64,000 nucleotides of DNA, from positions 4,464,001-4,528,000 of the forward strand of contig NZ_OY762229.1 of the NCBI RefSeq assembly GCF_963665355.1, given 5' to 3'. Both the position numbers and the translations under genes were made by a program. A model generated the notes under the pieces. That model was not told the DNA's origin, did not search any database, and saw only the letters and a list, made by a program, of their open reading frames with translations. Origin of the DNA: an uncultured Desulfobacter sp. GTDB lineage: Bacteria; Desulfobacterota; Desulfobacteria; Desulfobacterales; Desulfobacteraceae. Shown here in pieces: positions 8,626 through 17,739 of this stretch; positions within the stretch are counted from its first letter, which is position 1, and the number at the start of each line of letters is the position of its first letter.

Positions 8626-10392
8626 TTATTTTTTTTGCATCTTGTAAAGGGAAGGAACAGAAATATCCGGACGATTCAACCCTTCCACCGTCATCCACCG
8701 GGTACGACGGTCTTTGGTTGATCCGGCCAGGGTGATTAAGCGATTCCCCCTCCTGCAGATACCAATATAGAATGCCTGTGGGTAGTGTTCATACATGGTT
8801 GCAGGCGTTTTCGAGGAGGTGCTGGCAAAATCATAGGTTTGCACGAACGAATCCTGTGCATATTCGCCGTACCCGCTGATCGTTGCCGGAGCCTCAATAT
8901 TCCAGAAAACGTTTCTTACGCCTGCATGGGGAAGTACGCTCAAGTCACCACCCGGACAGACATAGAATCCTGTCATCCTTTCAAACAGATTTTCAAAAGG
9001 AAAGATTCCATGAAAATCCATGGCCGTGTCCGTGCCTGAAAGAAGATTTCTTCCTTCATAGTATGTTTTGCATTGTGTGACAACGTTTCCTGATGACGTC
9101 ATGGTGAGCGTCACCGGATGCACCAGCCGGGCATGAAACCCGATGTTTTGGACCAGGTTGTCGTTGCCCCAGCCGATGGTGACGCCGGCATGTCCCTCCT
9201 GCCCGGTGAACATCAGGTCTTGCAGGGTCCACTGGGCAGATCGGCTCAGGATAACCCCCTGGGTCATGTCCGCAAAGGTCACATCCCGCACCCATCCGTT
9301 CACTGCGCTGCTGATCCAGATTCCACCCCAAAGGTAGTCCTGTTCCTGGGCGGTGCGGATCACTTTTCCCTGGGCGTCCTGAAAAGGCTTGTGGTGCTCA
9401 TACCCGCCGGGCCAGGCGCTTTCGATGCGCAGATGTTCGATACCGACCTCGCTGATGCCGTTGAAGGAAAAAATTTCAGGGGTGTAGTCCAGGGGCTGAT
9501 CCAACCTTGCCGGACGGGTCAGACGGATGGTATGGGCATCAATGATTTTTTCAATGCCTGCGATCCAGGAAAGCTTTTTAACCGCAGATCCAAAGGTGTC
9601 CTGCTGGACAGGACCTAGTGCGAACGGTGTGGTCAATTGCACAGGAATATCTGCTTTTCCGGGTTCCGGATGTGCGGGGTCGATGAGCGGATCTGTGCAG
9701 ACCATTGTCACAGTCTGTCCTTGAAAAAACTTTTTGGTGTCAGTCACCGTGATGTCGGTTTGCCCCCGGAGTACGTTTTGTGTAAACGCGGCGAGTTTGT
9801 GACCATCTTCGGCACCTATAACGGCTATGGCTGTATGGCGCCGGGCCTCTATTTCAGCTGAAACGGTTCCCAGACGCCTGATCCGCCCCTGCTCTCCCGG
9901 TGCTCCCATGAAAAGGACAGTTCCGGTTTTACCGGAGCCCTGGCCCCGCAAAACAATGCGGTCCGATCGGATTTGAAGATAGGGTGACGCTTTTGCCTGA
10001 TGAATGTCATATCTGCCTTTGGGCAGAAATACGACACCGCCGCCGGATATTGCCGCCTTGTCAATGGCCGCCTGGATTGCCAGAGTGTCTTCTTTGCCGT
10101 CGTCGGGAACAGCACCGAACCGTACATCGGTGACATCGAACACCGGGGTTTTGATATCCGGAATCCTTTCTTTCCCCATCCTGTACCCCGCCCTTGAAAA
10201 ATCAGGAAGGTTTTTGCCTGTGGGACCGTTCTTGACAAACTGTGTCCACACCCAAGGCGTCCACTTTTTTGATGTTTCATCTATGCAGGCAGGTCTTCTT
10301 TTTTCTGCATGCGTGTGTCTTTGCAGCCCGGATTCATAACATCCGACCCATAAAAAACAAGGCAGAATGAAAAGGAGCATTTGTTTTAGCAT
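8626..10392 (-). CDS. Pectate-lyase-fold (right-handed beta-helix) lipoprotein
   Basis: A 588-residue secreted protein. The N terminus is a lipoprotein-type signal ending near Cys18 (FLWVGC), so it is probably anchored in a membrane. From about residue 85 it has a Pectate_lyase_3-type start (DVTDVRFGAVPDDGKEDT, then AIQAAIDKAA and GGVVFLPKGRYDI), continuing as a parallel beta-helix with a later section on TYYEGRNLLSG and a DFHG segment. The family includes polysaccharide lyases and phage/sugar-binding depolymerases; no catalytic set can be assigned. It is divergent from an MBOAT acyltransferase, which fits a role on an exopolysaccharide (inference). Confidence 0.78.
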   Translation of the reverse strand: MLKQMLLFILPCFLWVGCYESGLQRHTHAEKRRPACIDETSKKWTPWVWTQFVKNGPTGKNLPDFSRAGYRMGKERIPDIKTPVFDVTDVRFGAVPDDGKEDTLAIQAAIDKAAISGGGVVFLPKGRYDIHQAKASPYLQIRSDRIVLRGQGSGKTGTVLFMGAPGEQGRIRRLGTVSAEIEARRHTAIAVIGAEDGHKLAAFTQNVLRGQTDITVTDTKKFFQGQTVTMVCTDPLIDPAHPEPGKADIPVQLTTPFALGPVQQDTFGSAVKKLSWIAGIEKIIDAHTIRLTRPARLDQPLDYTPEIFSFNGISEVGIEHLRIESAWPGGYEHHKPFQDAQGKVIRTAQEQDYLWGGIWISSAVNGWVRDVTFADMTQGVILSRSAQWTLQDLMFTGQEGHAGVTIGWGNDNLVQNIGFHARLVHPVTLTMTSSGNVVTQCKTYYEGRNLLSGTDTAMDFHGIFPFENLFERMTGFYVCPGGDLSVLPHAGVRNVFWNIEAPATISGYGEYAQDSFVQTYDFASTSSKTPATMYEHYPQAFYIGICRRGNRLITLAGSTKDRRTRWMTVEGLNRPDISVPSLYKMQKK

Positions 10393-10484
10393 TGATGAAT
10401 AATTTACCTTTTTAAGTCATTGCATCATAAAGAATAGCATTTTCAGATAAAAACCATATCGGTATGTAATTGTCAATTTTGCAA

Positions 10485-10513
10485 TTGACTCAAGTGATGT
10501 GACTTTTTATAGT
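10485..10513 (+). promoter_or_regulatory. Sigma-70-type promoter for the MBOAT operon
   Basis: A near-consensus -35 box TTGACT (10485-10490) and -10 box TATAGT (10508-10513) are separated by exactly 17 bases and point into the acyltransferase gene, whose start is about 105 bases beyond the expected transcription start. The rest of the 231-base intergenic region has nothing else I recognise. Confidence 0.65.
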
Positions 10514-10623
10514 CCACCAGTGCAGGATAAAAGAACAGGAGGGCTACAACATTGAAGGAAAACCCCCAAAAACATATGGCCCGGCAGTTAACCATATGAA
10601 ATGAATATCCCCTGCGGACAACC

Positions 10624-12078
10624 ATGCTATTCAATTCCATCCAATTCGCCTTTTTTTTCCCTGTTTTAGTCGGACTCTACTATTTCATCCCCCATCGATA
10701 CAGATGGATTTTGCTGCTGTCATCAAGCTATTTTTTTTATTCTTTCGCAAAAACCGAATACATTTTTCTTCTCATGGGATCCACCCTGGCAAATTATACC
10801 CTGGGCCGTCTCATATCTTCAGCCCCGGAGAAAAGAAGAAAACCTTATATGTGGGCAGGCGTCTTCTTAAACATCGGAACGCTATTTCTATTCAAATATT
10901 TCAACTTCTTAAGCAAATCTGCCACCGGCATACTCGGGGCACTGAGTATCCATAAGGATGCGCCCATGCTTCACCTGCTCCTTCCGGTGGGTATTTCCTT
11001 TTATACATTCCAGGGGCTGGGCTATGTCCTGGATGTTTACAACGGCAAGTTCCCGGCAGAACGTAAGCTGCATATTTTCGCACTGTTTACGGCGTTTTTT
11101 CCCCCGTTGCTTTCGGGTCCCATCAACCGGGCCCGGCACCTGATGCCCCAGTTCACACAGCCCCACGGCTTTGAGTATCAGGCAGTGACCCAGGGGGTGC
11201 GGCTTATACTCTGGGGGCTTGTCAAAAAAATGGTCATTGCCGACCATCTTGCCGTGTATGTCAACCGTGTCTATAACCACGTGGGAGACTATCAGGGCCT
11301 TGCGCTCATTATCGCCTCCCTGTTTTATACTGTACAGATCTACTGCGATTTTTCAGGGTACACGGATATGGCCCGGGGCTCTGCCCGGGTTCTCGGATAT
11401 GATCTGATGGAAAATTTCAGACATCCCTATTTCTCAAAGTCTCTTCACGAATTCTGGCAACGCTGGCATATATCTTTGTCCATCTGGTTCCGGGATTATG
11501 TATATATTCCCTTGGGCGGGAACCGGGCCACAAAACGACGGTGGCGGTATAATATCTTTATTACCTTTCTGGTGAGCGGGTTGTGGCACGGGGCAGGCTG
11601 GACATTTGTGATCTGGGGTGGTTTACACGGCGTTCTGCTGATTTTTGAAAATCTCACGCACAATTTCCAGAGGCGACTGGCAGACCGGCTGTTTCCGGAC
11701 AAGGTATCCAGGCTGAACCAAGGAGTACAGGTGGCAGTCACCATGGGCATGGTCTCTTTTGCCTGGATCTTCTTCAGGGCAAATTCAGTGGGTCAGGCTT
11801 TCACCATTATCCGAAAAATGTTTTTGATCGATTTTAGCGGTTTGGGTCTAAAACAGGCCGGAATTGATGTGGTGGGCCTGCCCCAGTTTATTTTTCTAAT
11901 TTCTTCAATTTTATTTCTTTTTCTGGCAGAACTGTGGGAACGGGGAGGATGGATTCAGAACAAGGTGGGCAAGTTATCCCTGGCGTCCCGCTGGGCCATT
12001 TATACGGCCGCATTCTGGTCGGTGCTGATTTCCGGTATATTCGGAGTCAAACAGGAATTTATTTATTTTCAGTTCTGA
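10624..12078 (+). CDS. MBOAT family O-acyltransferase (AlgI/DltB type)
   Basis: A 484-residue polytopic membrane protein of the MBOAT family, which passes acyl (usually acetyl) groups across the inner membrane onto polysaccharides. The signature FWQRWHISLSIWFRDYVYIP and the invariant histidine in SGLWHGAGWTFVIWGGLHG (His322) are present; length matches AlgI. The N terminus FNSIQFAFFFPVLVGLYY is also typical. Followed after 33 bases by an SGNH-type partner, the usual pairing for periplasmic O-acetylation. No alginate polymerase genes are in the window, so the polymer is unknown. Confidence 0.93.
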   Translation: MLFNSIQFAFFFPVLVGLYYFIPHRYRWILLLSSSYFFYSFAKTEYIFLLMGSTLANYTLGRLISSAPEKRRKPYMWAGVFLNIGTLFLFKYFNFLSKSATGILGALSIHKDAPMLHLLLPVGISFYTFQGLGYVLDVYNGKFPAERKLHIFALFTAFFPPLLSGPINRARHLMPQFTQPHGFEYQAVTQGVRLILWGLVKKMVIADHLAVYVNRVYNHVGDYQGLALIIASLFYTVQIYCDFSGYTDMARGSARVLGYDLMENFRHPYFSKSLHEFWQRWHISLSIWFRDYVYIPLGGNRATKRRWRYNIFITFLVSGLWHGAGWTFVIWGGLHGVLLIFENLTHNFQRRLADRLFPDKVSRLNQGVQVAVTMGMVSFAWIFFRANSVGQAFTIIRKMFLIDFSGLGLKQAGIDVVGLPQFIFLISSILFLFLAELWERGGWIQNKVGKLSLASRWAIYTAAFWSVLISGIFGVKQEFIYFQF

Positions 12079-12111
12079 TAGGGACCTTTTTCCCGGCTGA
12101 CGAAACAAAAC

Positions 12112-13026
12112 ATGAGTGCAAAAGTTTTCATCATAAAAGTAATAATTTTTGGGATATTGAATCTATTTATTGCCACACTCCTTCTCAATTATTTTTCAGG
12201 GCAGCACAGGGATATCCGCCTTTCATATGCCGAAAGCGAATCCAACCTGCTTGTGATCAAAAATAACCAACATTACCCTGTCGTCCTTCTGGGGACATCA
12301 AGGGGCCGTGTGTTTTCCAGGGACGGGAACCATGAACTGATGGAAAAAATCCTGGGGCACAAGGTTGCCAACCTCTCCAAGGGGGGCGGCGGTGGCCTGA
12401 TGCCCATGGATGTCCATCTCTCTTTTTTCCTGAACCAGGGAAACACGACAGATCATGTTATATATCTGGTGGACCCTTTCATTTTCTACTCTTCCATCAA
12501 CAATGAAAACAATGATTTCTTTCTCAGGGATGAGCCCTTTGAGCTGTTCATTTTTTTTAAGCTCATTAAGGACCGTTATCCCCTGGACCGGCTCTCTTCA
12601 TACCTTCAAAAAATAACGGTCTCGGACTGGAGAAAGGTCTCCCGCTATGCAGCCCCGGGACTGACAGACGGCACGCTCAAGGACATAGATGATGAAAAAA
12701 TGGAGCAGGCGAGAAAACACTACCTGGAAAAGTATGACCGGAACAGTTTTGTGGCTTACGGCCATGTGGTGGATGACATCAACTACATGGTTAAAGCCCA
12801 TGGCGCCACCATCACCTATGTCATGCTCCCGCTGCTGATGCCTGATTTTCCCGGTCTGCCCCAGGTGGATGCATTCCTGCGGGACACTGCGGATCGTGAA
12901 GCCAGTGTGGAATACATCAATTGTGCCTCGTGCATGCAGGATAAAAAATTTTATTATGATCATATGCACTTCAATAAAACAGGCATTGAATACTTCCTAA
13001 AGACATTCATCCTTTCATTACATTGA
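12112..13026 (+). CDS. SGNH-hydrolase-like partner of the MBOAT acyltransferase
   Basis: A 304-residue protein with an N-terminal membrane anchor (residues about 5-25) and a periplasmic SGNH-type domain. Block I is LLGTSRG with candidate nucleophile Ser63. The closing DxxH block is YYDHMHFNKTGI with Asp283 and His286. The GGGGG stretch around residue 90 is a likely oxyanion-side loop. AlgJ/AlgX-like and other SGNH proteins complete transfer of acetyl groups handed over by the MBOAT protein, and this gene follows one directly. Overall similarity to AlgX is weak by eye, so I do not assign a symbol. Confidence 0.75.
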   Translation: MSAKVFIIKVIIFGILNLFIATLLLNYFSGQHRDIRLSYAESESNLLVIKNNQHYPVVLLGTSRGRVFSRDGNHELMEKILGHKVANLSKGGGGGLMPMDVHLSFFLNQGNTTDHVIYLVDPFIFYSSINNENNDFFLRDEPFELFIFFKLIKDRYPLDRLSSYLQKITVSDWRKVSRYAAPGLTDGTLKDIDDEKMEQARKHYLEKYDRNSFVAYGHVVDDINYMVKAHGATITYVMLPLLMPDFPGLPQVDAFLRDTADREASVEYINCASCMQDKKFYYDHMHFNKTGIEYFLKTFILSLH

Positions 13027-13284
13027 CTGTTGAACACCCCTATTGCCAATGGTATTTCCATCATTATACGGGTCTGGGTATCGGGTAAAAATGCAGAATC
13101 AGGCAAGTTTTTGAAAGAAACAGGCATTTAAAACCGGGCCGTAACATAGTATGATTTATCTTAAAAAAACCGGGGCTTTACAAATTCACCATCGTTACCC
13201 CTTTCTGCTGCGCTGATTTTAAACATAATGGACTTCGGGAGATACACATCAGAAACACACCGGATAAAACAGGAGAAACAACAA

Positions 13285-14418
13285 ATGGAAAAAGCAAAAG
13301 TCTACTTCACCGATTTTAGAACCAAACCCTTTGGGGACGGACTGCCCGCAAAGCTTAAAAAACTCATCAAAGAAGCAGGTATCGGACAGATTGACATGGA
13401 TGGAAAATTTGCAGCCATCAAGCTTCACTTCGGAGAGCTCGGAAACATCAGTTATCTTCGCCCAAACTATGCAAGGGCCGTGGCAGATGTGGTCAAGGAA
13501 CTGGGAGGCAAACCCTTTTTAACAGACTGCAACACCATGTATCCGGGGCATCGTAAAAACGCCCTGGAACATCTGGAATGTGCCTGGGAAAACGGGTTCA
13601 CCGCCCTGACCGTGGGCTGCCCCATCCTGATCGGGGACGGGCTCAAAGGCACAGATGATATCCTGGTGCCGGTGTCGGGTTGTGAATATGTCAAGGAGGC
13701 CAAAATCGGGCGGACGATCATGGATGCCGATGTGTTCATCAGCCTCACCCATTTCAAGGGACATGAGATGACGGGTTTCGGCGGCGCCATCAAGAACATC
13801 GGCATGGGCTGCGGCTCCCGTGCCGGCAAGACCGAACAGCACAGCAGCGGCAAGGCCCAGATTGATGAAACCCTTTGCCGGGGCTGCCTTGCATGCATGA
13901 AACAGTGCGCCAACAACGGCCTTTCGTTTGAGGAAGAAAACAAAAAAATGCGCGTGAACACGGATAACTGTGTGGGCTGCGGCCGCTGTCTGGGTGCATG
14001 TAATTTTGATGCCATTGCCTTTGACTTCAATGCAGCGGTGGAACTGTTGAACTGCCGGATGGCCGAATATACCAAAGCGGTGCTGGACAACCGCCCGCAC
14101 TTTCACATCTCCCTGGTTGTGGATGTCTCCCCCAACTGTGACTGCCACGGGGAAAACGATGTTCCCATCCTTCCCAATATAGGCATGTTCGCCTCCTTTG
14201 ATCCTCTGGCCCTTGACCAGGCCTGTGTGGATGCCTGCCTGAAAGCAACGCCTCTGCCGGGAAGCCAGCTGGCCGACAACATGGAACTACCGGGTTTCAT
14301 TGACCATCATGACCACTTCACCAACGCCCGGCCTGAAAGCGAATGGCGCACCTGTCTGGCCCATGCTGAGAAAATATGTCTTGGCACCCGGGCGTATGAA
14401 CTGATCACCGTCAAATAG
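13285..14418 (+). CDS. DUF362 protein with two [4Fe-4S] clusters
   Basis: A 377-residue DUF362-family protein. The N-terminal two thirds carry the family motifs AAIKLHFGELGNISYLRP and FGGAIKNIGMGC. Two ferredoxin-type motifs follow: CRGCLACMKQC and CVGCGRCLGAC, each with four cysteines. The family is widespread in anaerobes, and an electron-transfer or metal-dependent role is expected but not known. I start at the ATG at 13285, with AGGAG nine bases ahead, instead of the upstream in-frame ATG at 13228. The in-frame sequence after the stop codon encodes a piece of an unrelated methyltransferase. Confidence 0.88.
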   Translation: MEKAKVYFTDFRTKPFGDGLPAKLKKLIKEAGIGQIDMDGKFAAIKLHFGELGNISYLRPNYARAVADVVKELGGKPFLTDCNTMYPGHRKNALEHLECAWENGFTALTVGCPILIGDGLKGTDDILVPVSGCEYVKEAKIGRTIMDADVFISLTHFKGHEMTGFGGAIKNIGMGCGSRAGKTEQHSSGKAQIDETLCRGCLACMKQCANNGLSFEEENKKMRVNTDNCVGCGRCLGACNFDAIAFDFNAAVELLNCRMAEYTKAVLDNRPHFHISLVVDVSPNCDCHGENDVPILPNIGMFASFDPLALDQACVDACLKATPLPGSQLADNMELPGFIDHHDHFTNARPESEWRTCLAHAEKICLGTRAYELITVK

Positions 14419-14658
14419 AATCGGCTCCTTAAAAATGAAATTATTGACCGCCTTGTCATTCGGGACCATGTCATGGAGGATGATAAAACAGCTCCTGAAT
14501 CAGGTGCCATATTTGCCATGAACATGCTGGTGGGGACATATACTTTTGAACAGATTAAATCCGGTCTTGTTGAAGCCGGTTTTGAAAGAATCCGGATAGT
14601 TCAAAAAAGGGACGATATGATGGGGCTGATTGAAGCTTTTTGCACAGAAAAGAATTAG
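14419..14658 (+). pseudogene. C-terminal stub of a SAM-dependent O-methyltransferase
   Basis: Starting directly after the DUF362 stop and in the same frame, the translation reads through RLVIRDHVMEDDKT, AIFAMNMLVGT and TFEQIKSGLVEAGFERI before stopping at 14656-14658. This is the pattern at the end of methyltransferase_2-type O-methyltransferases (RLVIRD, ALNMLVGT, EEI..WLEEAGF). The cofactor-binding N-terminal 250 or so residues are missing. An internal ATG at 14473 could give a 61-residue product, but I judge this a relic left by a deletion. Confidence 0.65.
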
Positions 14659-14787
14659 GCGTCAGCACTGAATAATATGTTGAATTTTTACAGGTGAGAT
14701 GTTAGAAGGCATAAATTGTAATTTCTGTAATACTATGACCTTATTAACTTTATAACTGTTGTTCCGTTTGATTGTGAGGACCTAACT

Positions 14788-16398
14788 ATGCTCAACGCCT
14801 TTATTAAAAATTTTTTGGGGAATGCCCCCATATGGTACAAGCTTGCCATTATTGTGTTTTTAATTATTAACCCCATTCTTCTTGTTTCGTGTGGCTCTTT
14901 TCTAACAGGGTGGGTGCTCATTGCGGAATTTATCTTCACCCTGGCCATGGCCCTGAAATGCTACCCCCTGCCTTCCGGCGGACTTTTGGCCATTGAAGCC
15001 ATCATCCTTGGCATGGCCAAGCCGGAAACCGTTTACAACGAAGCCCTGCACAACTTTGAGGTTATCCTTCTTCTGATGTTCATGGTTGCCGGCATCTTTT
15101 TCATGAAAGAATTTTTGCAGTTCACCTTTACACGGATACTTGTGCGTGTCCAGTCCAAGGTGGTCATTTCTCTGCTTTTCTGTTTTGCCGGTGCCTTTCT
15201 CTCCGCTTTCCTTGATGCGTTGACTGTCACGGCGGTAATCATTGCCGTTGCCTATGGTTTCTACAATATTTACCACCGGTACGCCTCCGGTCAAGGGAGC
15301 ACTGGAGCCCATGACCTCACCAATGACCAGGCCGTCAAAGATGCAGCACGGGCAGACCTGGTTGAATTCCGGGCATTCCTGCGTAACCTGATGATGCATG
15401 GTGCCGTAGGTACTGCTCTGGGCGGCGTGTGTACCCTGGTTGGCGAACCCCAGAACCTGCTGATCGGCCACCAGATGGGCTGGCACTTTGTTGACTTTTT
15501 TCTGGAAGTTGCCCCGGTCTCCATCCCGACCCTTCTCGTTGGACTTGGAACCTGTTATACGCTGGAAAAAAAGCACTGGTTCGGATATGGCGTTGAATTG
15601 CCCGGCAACATTCGTTCCCACCTGCTGGAGACCGAAGTTAAAATGGAAGAAAAACGCGGAGACGCCGGCAAGGCCAGACTTATTCTGCAGGGCATTGCGG
15701 GTCTCTGGCTGATCATTGCCCTTGCCTTCCACCTTGCCGCCGTAGGTCTGATCGGATTATCGGTTATTATTTTACTCACCTCTTTCAACGGCATTACCGA
15801 AGAACATCATTTTGGAGAGGCGTTTAAAGAGGCTCTGCCGTTTACGGCACTGCTGGTCGTCTTCTTCTCCATCGTTGCGGTGATTCACGAACAACATCTT
15901 TTCAAGCCCATCCTGCATTGGGTACTCAGCCTCCATGGTCATTATCAGCTGGGCGCATACTATATCGCAAATGGTCTACTATCAGCGATTTCCGACAACG
16001 TCTTTGTTGCCACCGTATACATCACGGAAACAAAAATGCATTTCGTCAATATGCTTGCACAGATCCCCGATATCGGGATGACCGGACAGCAGCTGATGGA
16101 CAAACTCACCGACCCCCATATTGTAAGGGCCGACATTCTTGCCACCCTACCGGCAGAGGCTGCTGCCAAAGCACGTGAAGTGATCCAGCATTTTGACCAC
16201 CTGGCCGTTGCCATCAATACCGGAACAAACATTCCCAGCGTGGCCACACCCAATGGCCAGGCCGCGTTCCTGTTTCTGCTGACTTCAGCTCTGGCACCCA
16301 TCATCAGACTCTCCTATGGCCGGATGGTTTACCTTGCACTGCCCTACACCATCACCATGTCAATAACAGGTCTTTTGTCCTGTTACCTGTTTTTGTAA
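14788..16398 (+). CDS. nhaB: Na+/H+ antiporter NhaB
   Basis: A 536-residue inner-membrane protein matching NhaB throughout: [13 protein letters not shown] at the N terminus, [43 protein letters not shown] (with the acidic residue of the ion path), and LNPHP-like [28 protein letters not shown] near the C terminus. It exports Na+ in exchange for H+, consistent with a marine or saline habitat (inference). A single-gene unit ending in a clear terminator at 16430. Confidence 0.95.
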   Translation: MLNAFIKNFLGNAPIWYKLAIIVFLIINPILLVSCGSFLTGWVLIAEFIFTLAMALKCYPLPSGGLLAIEAIILGMAKPETVYNEALHNFEVILLLMFMVAGIFFMKEFLQFTFTRILVRVQSKVVISLLFCFAGAFLSAFLDALTVTAVIIAVAYGFYNIYHRYASGQGSTGAHDLTNDQAVKDAARADLVEFRAFLRNLMMHGAVGTALGGVCTLVGEPQNLLIGHQMGWHFVDFFLEVAPVSIPTLLVGLGTCYTLEKKHWFGYGVELPGNIRSHLLETEVKMEEKRGDAGKARLILQGIAGLWLIIALAFHLAAVGLIGLSVIILLTSFNGITEEHHFGEAFKEALPFTALLVVFFSIVAVIHEQHLFKPILHWVLSLHGHYQLGAYYIANGLLSAISDNVFVATVYITETKMHFVNMLAQIPDIGMTGQQLMDKLTDPHIVRADILATLPAEAAAKAREVIQHFDHLAVAINTGTNIPSVATPNGQAAFLFLLTSALAPIIRLSYGRMVYLALPYTITMSITGLLSCYLFL

Positions 16399-16429
16399 AA
16401 CTTATTGATTAAATACACTACACCCAAAG

Positions 16430-16468
16430 GGTGTGCCCATGCAGTATGCATTCCGGCACACCTTTTTT
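16430..16468 (+). terminator. Intrinsic terminator after nhaB
   Basis: An 8-bp stem GGTGTGCC (16430-16437) / GGCACACC (16455-16462) with a 17-base loop is followed by six T residues (16463-16468). A run of A residues on the left arm extends the pairing with one bulge. Confidence 0.85.
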
Positions 16469-16545
16469 ATTTATGTACAAGGCAGCTGACTGATTCAAAC
16501 TTTAAAAGCTCTCGAATCTTAAAGTCATTAAGGAAACATTAAGTT

Positions 16546-17109
16546 ATGGCAAAATGCTCAATATGCAATTCCCGGAAAGGAAAAAGAAAATGTTTGGTTT
16601 CGAACACCATGATTTGCAGCCCTTGTTGCGGAGAGTCCCGTAACGAAGACATATGCTTGGATTGTTCATATTTTCAGAAACCCAAAAGAAAATACAATGA
16701 GGTTCCCAAATTCACAACGTCAGAAATGAGTAATAATGATCAATTATCAGCTTATTCGAATGTAATCGAAGGAGCTTTATGTTCTTATGATATTGAATTA
16801 GAAAAAAGTCTTCAAGACAATGATGCGATAGCAATCCTTGAGATGTTGCTCGATAAATATCACTTTTCAGATGAAAACATTGAAAATAAATCCCCAACCC
16901 TGATCTCGGGATTCAACTATATCGAAAAAGCAATTCAAAAGGATTTGTCGGACATTGACCGTGAAATTTTGGTTAAAATAATAGGCGTTATCCGCTTTGT
17001 TGCCAACAGAAGAACAAAAACCGGAAGAGAGTACATGAATATCATTCATCAATTTGTAGGACAACGGATTGATACAGGGGTACGGGTGTTGTCCAACTTT
17101 AGCGCATGA
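16546..17109 (+). CDS. Hypothetical protein with N-terminal Cys-rich (zinc-ribbon-like) motif
   Basis: A 187-residue protein. The first 45 residues hold eight or more cysteines in the pattern CSIC-x8-C, ICSPCCGESR and CLDCSYF, typical of small zinc-binding N termini (RKGKRKC...ICSPCCGE..R) found on otherwise uncharacterised proteins. The rest is predicted helical and charged with no motif I know. A ribosome-binding AAGGAAA precedes the ATG. It lies just outside the left attachment site and is AT-richer than nhaB, so it may be accessory. No function is proposed. Confidence 0.7.
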   Translation: MAKCSICNSRKGKRKCLVSNTMICSPCCGESRNEDICLDCSYFQKPKRKYNEVPKFTTSEMSNNDQLSAYSNVIEGALCSYDIELEKSLQDNDAIAILEMLLDKYHFSDENIENKSPTLISGFNYIEKAIQKDLSDIDREILVKIIGVIRFVANRRTKTGREYMNIIHQFVGQRIDTGVRVLSNFSA

Positions 17110-17226
17110 GCGTATGAAAATTATAAACGTTCCAGACATACCTTTGAGTCTGCCACATCCAAAAGAAATCCAAAAGAAAGTTCAAGAGAGAGGAAAGAGC
17201 TGTCAAAGGGCATCATACATAGAAAT

Positions 17227-17257
17227 AAAAAAGCTTTCAACGAAAGTCGCTGAAAGC
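17227..17257 (-). terminator. Displaced tRNA-Phe terminator hairpin (left island end)
   Basis: On the minus strand a 10-bp stem with one mismatch (arms 17233-17242 and 17248-17257) is followed by a run of T (A run at 17227-17232 on plus). It mirrors the terminator of the intact tRNA-Phe at 26439-26469 and lies at the same distance from the tRNA 3'-end copy. Confidence 0.6.
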
Positions 17258-17270
17258 CTATTTATTGTTT

Positions 17271-17300
17271 TGTTTGTTGTGGTGCCCAGGAACAGAATTG
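17271..17300. repeat. Left attachment site: 30-bp copy of tRNA-Phe 3' end
   Basis: These 30 bases are identical to 26483-26512. They contain the last 21 bases of tRNA-Phe including CCA and nine bases downstream of it. Beyond 17300 similarity to the tRNA stops abruptly, so this is a fragment and not a gene. Direct orientation and the tRNA location are those of a site-specific integration scar. Confidence 0.85.
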
Positions 17301-17739
17301 TTCTCTTGAAAAAGAACCCCAATTTTTAAAAAATGCCCGCTGAGTGGGTATACGGAATATTAACCAAGGAGATAGGCTGTTATCTTTTGAGTCTGCTTTA
17401 GAACGACAAAAAAATATTGAATTAGAGACAATCATCTCTAAAGCTTTTTTGCAAGTTCATTTTTTTTAAATCAAGGTACTAACGTAAAGTCTTTCTTTTT
17501 CCGAAGGCTGAAGGGAAAACTTATCAGGGCATAATCTTTCTTGCTTGCATTCCCGGTTTGAGTATGTTTAAACTCCAATTGAATTGATTCTTAAAAGAAT
17601 CTTGTCCATGCAAAAAGTAGCCTAAACCTACAGGTTGAACTGGACCTGTGATGACATGGTTGGTTATCGGTCATAACGTTAGAAGCCCAGTGCTCCCCTA
17701 ATCGTATATCCGGAAAATGGAGATCCCAAGGAGGACGCC
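17301..17739. other. 439-base stretch without a recognisable gene
   Basis: Just inside the left attachment site. An open frame of about 30 codons around 17383-17469 (FESALERQKNIELETIISKA) looks protein-like but has no good start and no recognisable match; it may be the tail of a lost gene. The last 20 bases hold the strong ribosome-binding site AAGGAGG of the next gene. Confidence 0.4.

Noticed and set aside
17281-17300. Possible second tRNA gene at the left repeat
   Set aside because: Only the last 21 bases of tRNA-Phe are present; no anticodon arm, D-arm or 5' acceptor strand follows.
17069-17329. 86-codon open frame across the left attachment site
   Set aside because: It overlaps the end of the Cys-rich gene, has no ribosome site, and its second half is just translation of the terminator hairpin and tRNA fragment.
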